From positions 248,001-312,000 of the forward strand of contig JALLLT010000024.1 of assembly GCA_025266875.1 (NCBI GenBank): a stretch of DNA of 64,000 nt, given 5' to 3'. Shown piece after piece: positions 63,216 to 64,000 of this stretch. The notes beneath the pieces are model-generated. The model saw nothing but the letters and a program-made list of their open reading frames with translations, did no database searches and had not been told where the DNA came from. Source of the DNA: Fennellomyces sp. T-0311. Taxonomy: Eukaryota; Mucoromycota; Mucoromycetes; Mucorales; Lichtheimiaceae. Made by a program: the position numbers and the translations under genes. Numbering within the stretch: the stretch's first letter is position 1; every line of letters begins with the position of its first letter.

Positions 63216-64000
63216 ATGTCATCTCCTGGTATCAATCCTCTCGCTCATGACGCGCAAGAGAGCGCATTGACGTTTGTGCATCCTGACCCCGCGACCGCTG
63301 ATCAATCATCACCAACCTTCACCGTATCCTCTTCTTCTTCTTCTTTTACTTCCCTGTCTTCATCCCAACACAAGCCGGCCCCCGCCAACATCACATCCAC
63401 ACCCACCACCACCGCTCCAAGTACCTACATGGCCACCGTCAATAATCTAAAGGAAGACACACCGCAATCACAATGCCTATTTAGCTACGCCGAACTATTG
63501 TCGTCGCAAACAACCTCGCTGGCTGCCGATGGAGGATATCATTCTGAAAACGGGCATCTGCAACGTGAGGCATTCACAACATCATCCACCACTCCACCGT
63601 CATTCTTGAGCCGAGCATCGCAGGAATCAATGAATATGCTCCCTCCACCTCCTCCTATGACTTCCATGGCGGGATTGCACCCACTGAACATGCCATACTC
63701 GCCCTCGTCACCTATTGCTAGACCCCTCCAACAACAACACCAACACCAACAACGACCCGATACTTCCTTTTACGATGGATTTGGTTATCCATACGTAAAC
63801 AACAGCATCCAGGGAGCAAACCGAGATAATAGTAGCAGACCACCACGTGCTTTGAGCAGCCCGACTGCAGGAATGATGCAGAACTTTAGTCATCTCTGCA
63901 CCTCCTCATCGTCCTCCGCATCTTCCTCCTCGTCTAGACCCGTCACTCCCGTGTCTCCCTTAATGTCGCTTTCGCTCGATGGCCATGAATCGAAAAACAT
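63216..64000 (+). CDS. Ser/Pro-rich protein, probably a regulator (5' part)
   Basis: The frame opens at the ATG at 63216 (MSSPGINPLAHDAQESALTF) and stays open to the window edge, 261 codons. The sequence is low-complexity: serine runs, Gln/His repeats, and PPPPPMTSMAG and SRPVTPVSPLMSL segments with several S/T-P sites. This looks like the disordered N-terminal region of a fungal transcription factor or signalling protein whose folded domain lies beyond 64000. A long CT-rich leader precedes the ATG. Confidence 0.65.
   Translation, partial: MSSPGINPLAHDAQESALTFVHPDPATADQSSPTFTVSSSSSSFTSLSSSQHKPAPANITSTPTTTAPSTYMATVNNLKEDTPQSQCLFSYAELLSSQTTSLAADGGYHSENGHLQREAFTTSSTTPPSFLSRASQESMNMLPPPPPMTSMAGLHPLNMPYSPSSPIARPLQQQHQHQQRPDTSFYDGFGYPYVNNSIQGANRDNSSRPPRALSSPTAGMMQNFSHLCTSSSSSASSSSSRPVTPVSPLMSLSLDGHESKN

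Overview
This window looks like a nuclear scaffold from an early-diverging fungus, most likely Mucoromycota (Mucorales-type). Reasons: many short GT-AG introns of about 45-80 nt, microexons down to 16 nt, tightly packed housekeeping genes, fungal-specific proteins (a Sho1 osmosensor, a septin, an ABCC vacuolar pump), and degraded zinc-ribbon LINE and Tc1/mariner remnants. Species cannot be fixed from sequence alone. All exon models were built by hand from splice signals, reading phase and recalled family conservation; none is backed by transcript data.

Layout. 1-8 kb: the 3' end of a DBP10/DDX54 helicase gene, a small secreted protein, a compact THOC5, PWP2 (8 exons, tail to tail with THOC5) and a methyltransferase sharing a 134-bp divergent promoter with PWP2. 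8-15 kb: HNH-nuclease gene copy A, a CCDC28-like protein, PA2G4/EBP1 and OHCU decarboxylase. 15-19 kb: a mobile-element island with a 1-kb Tc1/mariner relic and a 2-kb foldback element that has about 610-bp arms, a terminal tandem repeat and a 120-bp palindrome at the inner end of one arm. 19-29 kb: a mitochondrial-type small protein, SHO1, a divergent septin, an M17 aminopeptidase and MIC60 (divergent pair), and V-ATPase subunit H. 29-41 kb: mostly gene-poor AT-rich DNA, with SHMT and a proline-rich ORF inside it. 41-48 kb: a 19-exon ABCC/YCF1-like transporter divergent from CCDC124/LSO2. 48-54 kb: HNH-nuclease copy B, a pogo-like MITE just behind it, a LINE remnant and a GT49-type glycosyltransferase. 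56-64 kb: farnesyltransferase beta, a WWE-like protein, a C18orf21/RNase-MRP-like zinc-ribbon protein, a SAM plus HMG-box protein, and the 5' part of a Ser/Pro-rich protein running off the end.

Themes. Ribosome and RNA biogenesis is frequent (DBP10, PWP2, THOC5, PA2G4, CCDC124, RNase-MRP-like). Mitochondrial and vacuolar functions are also grouped (aminopeptidase and MIC60; V-ATPase H and the ABCC pump). The most unusual content is a pair of dispersed, intron-containing nuclear genes, 40 kb apart, encoding proteins with three successive NUMOD4/HNH-like modules and an intron-nuclease-repeat-like tail. One copy appears to be kept in frame by shifted splice sites.
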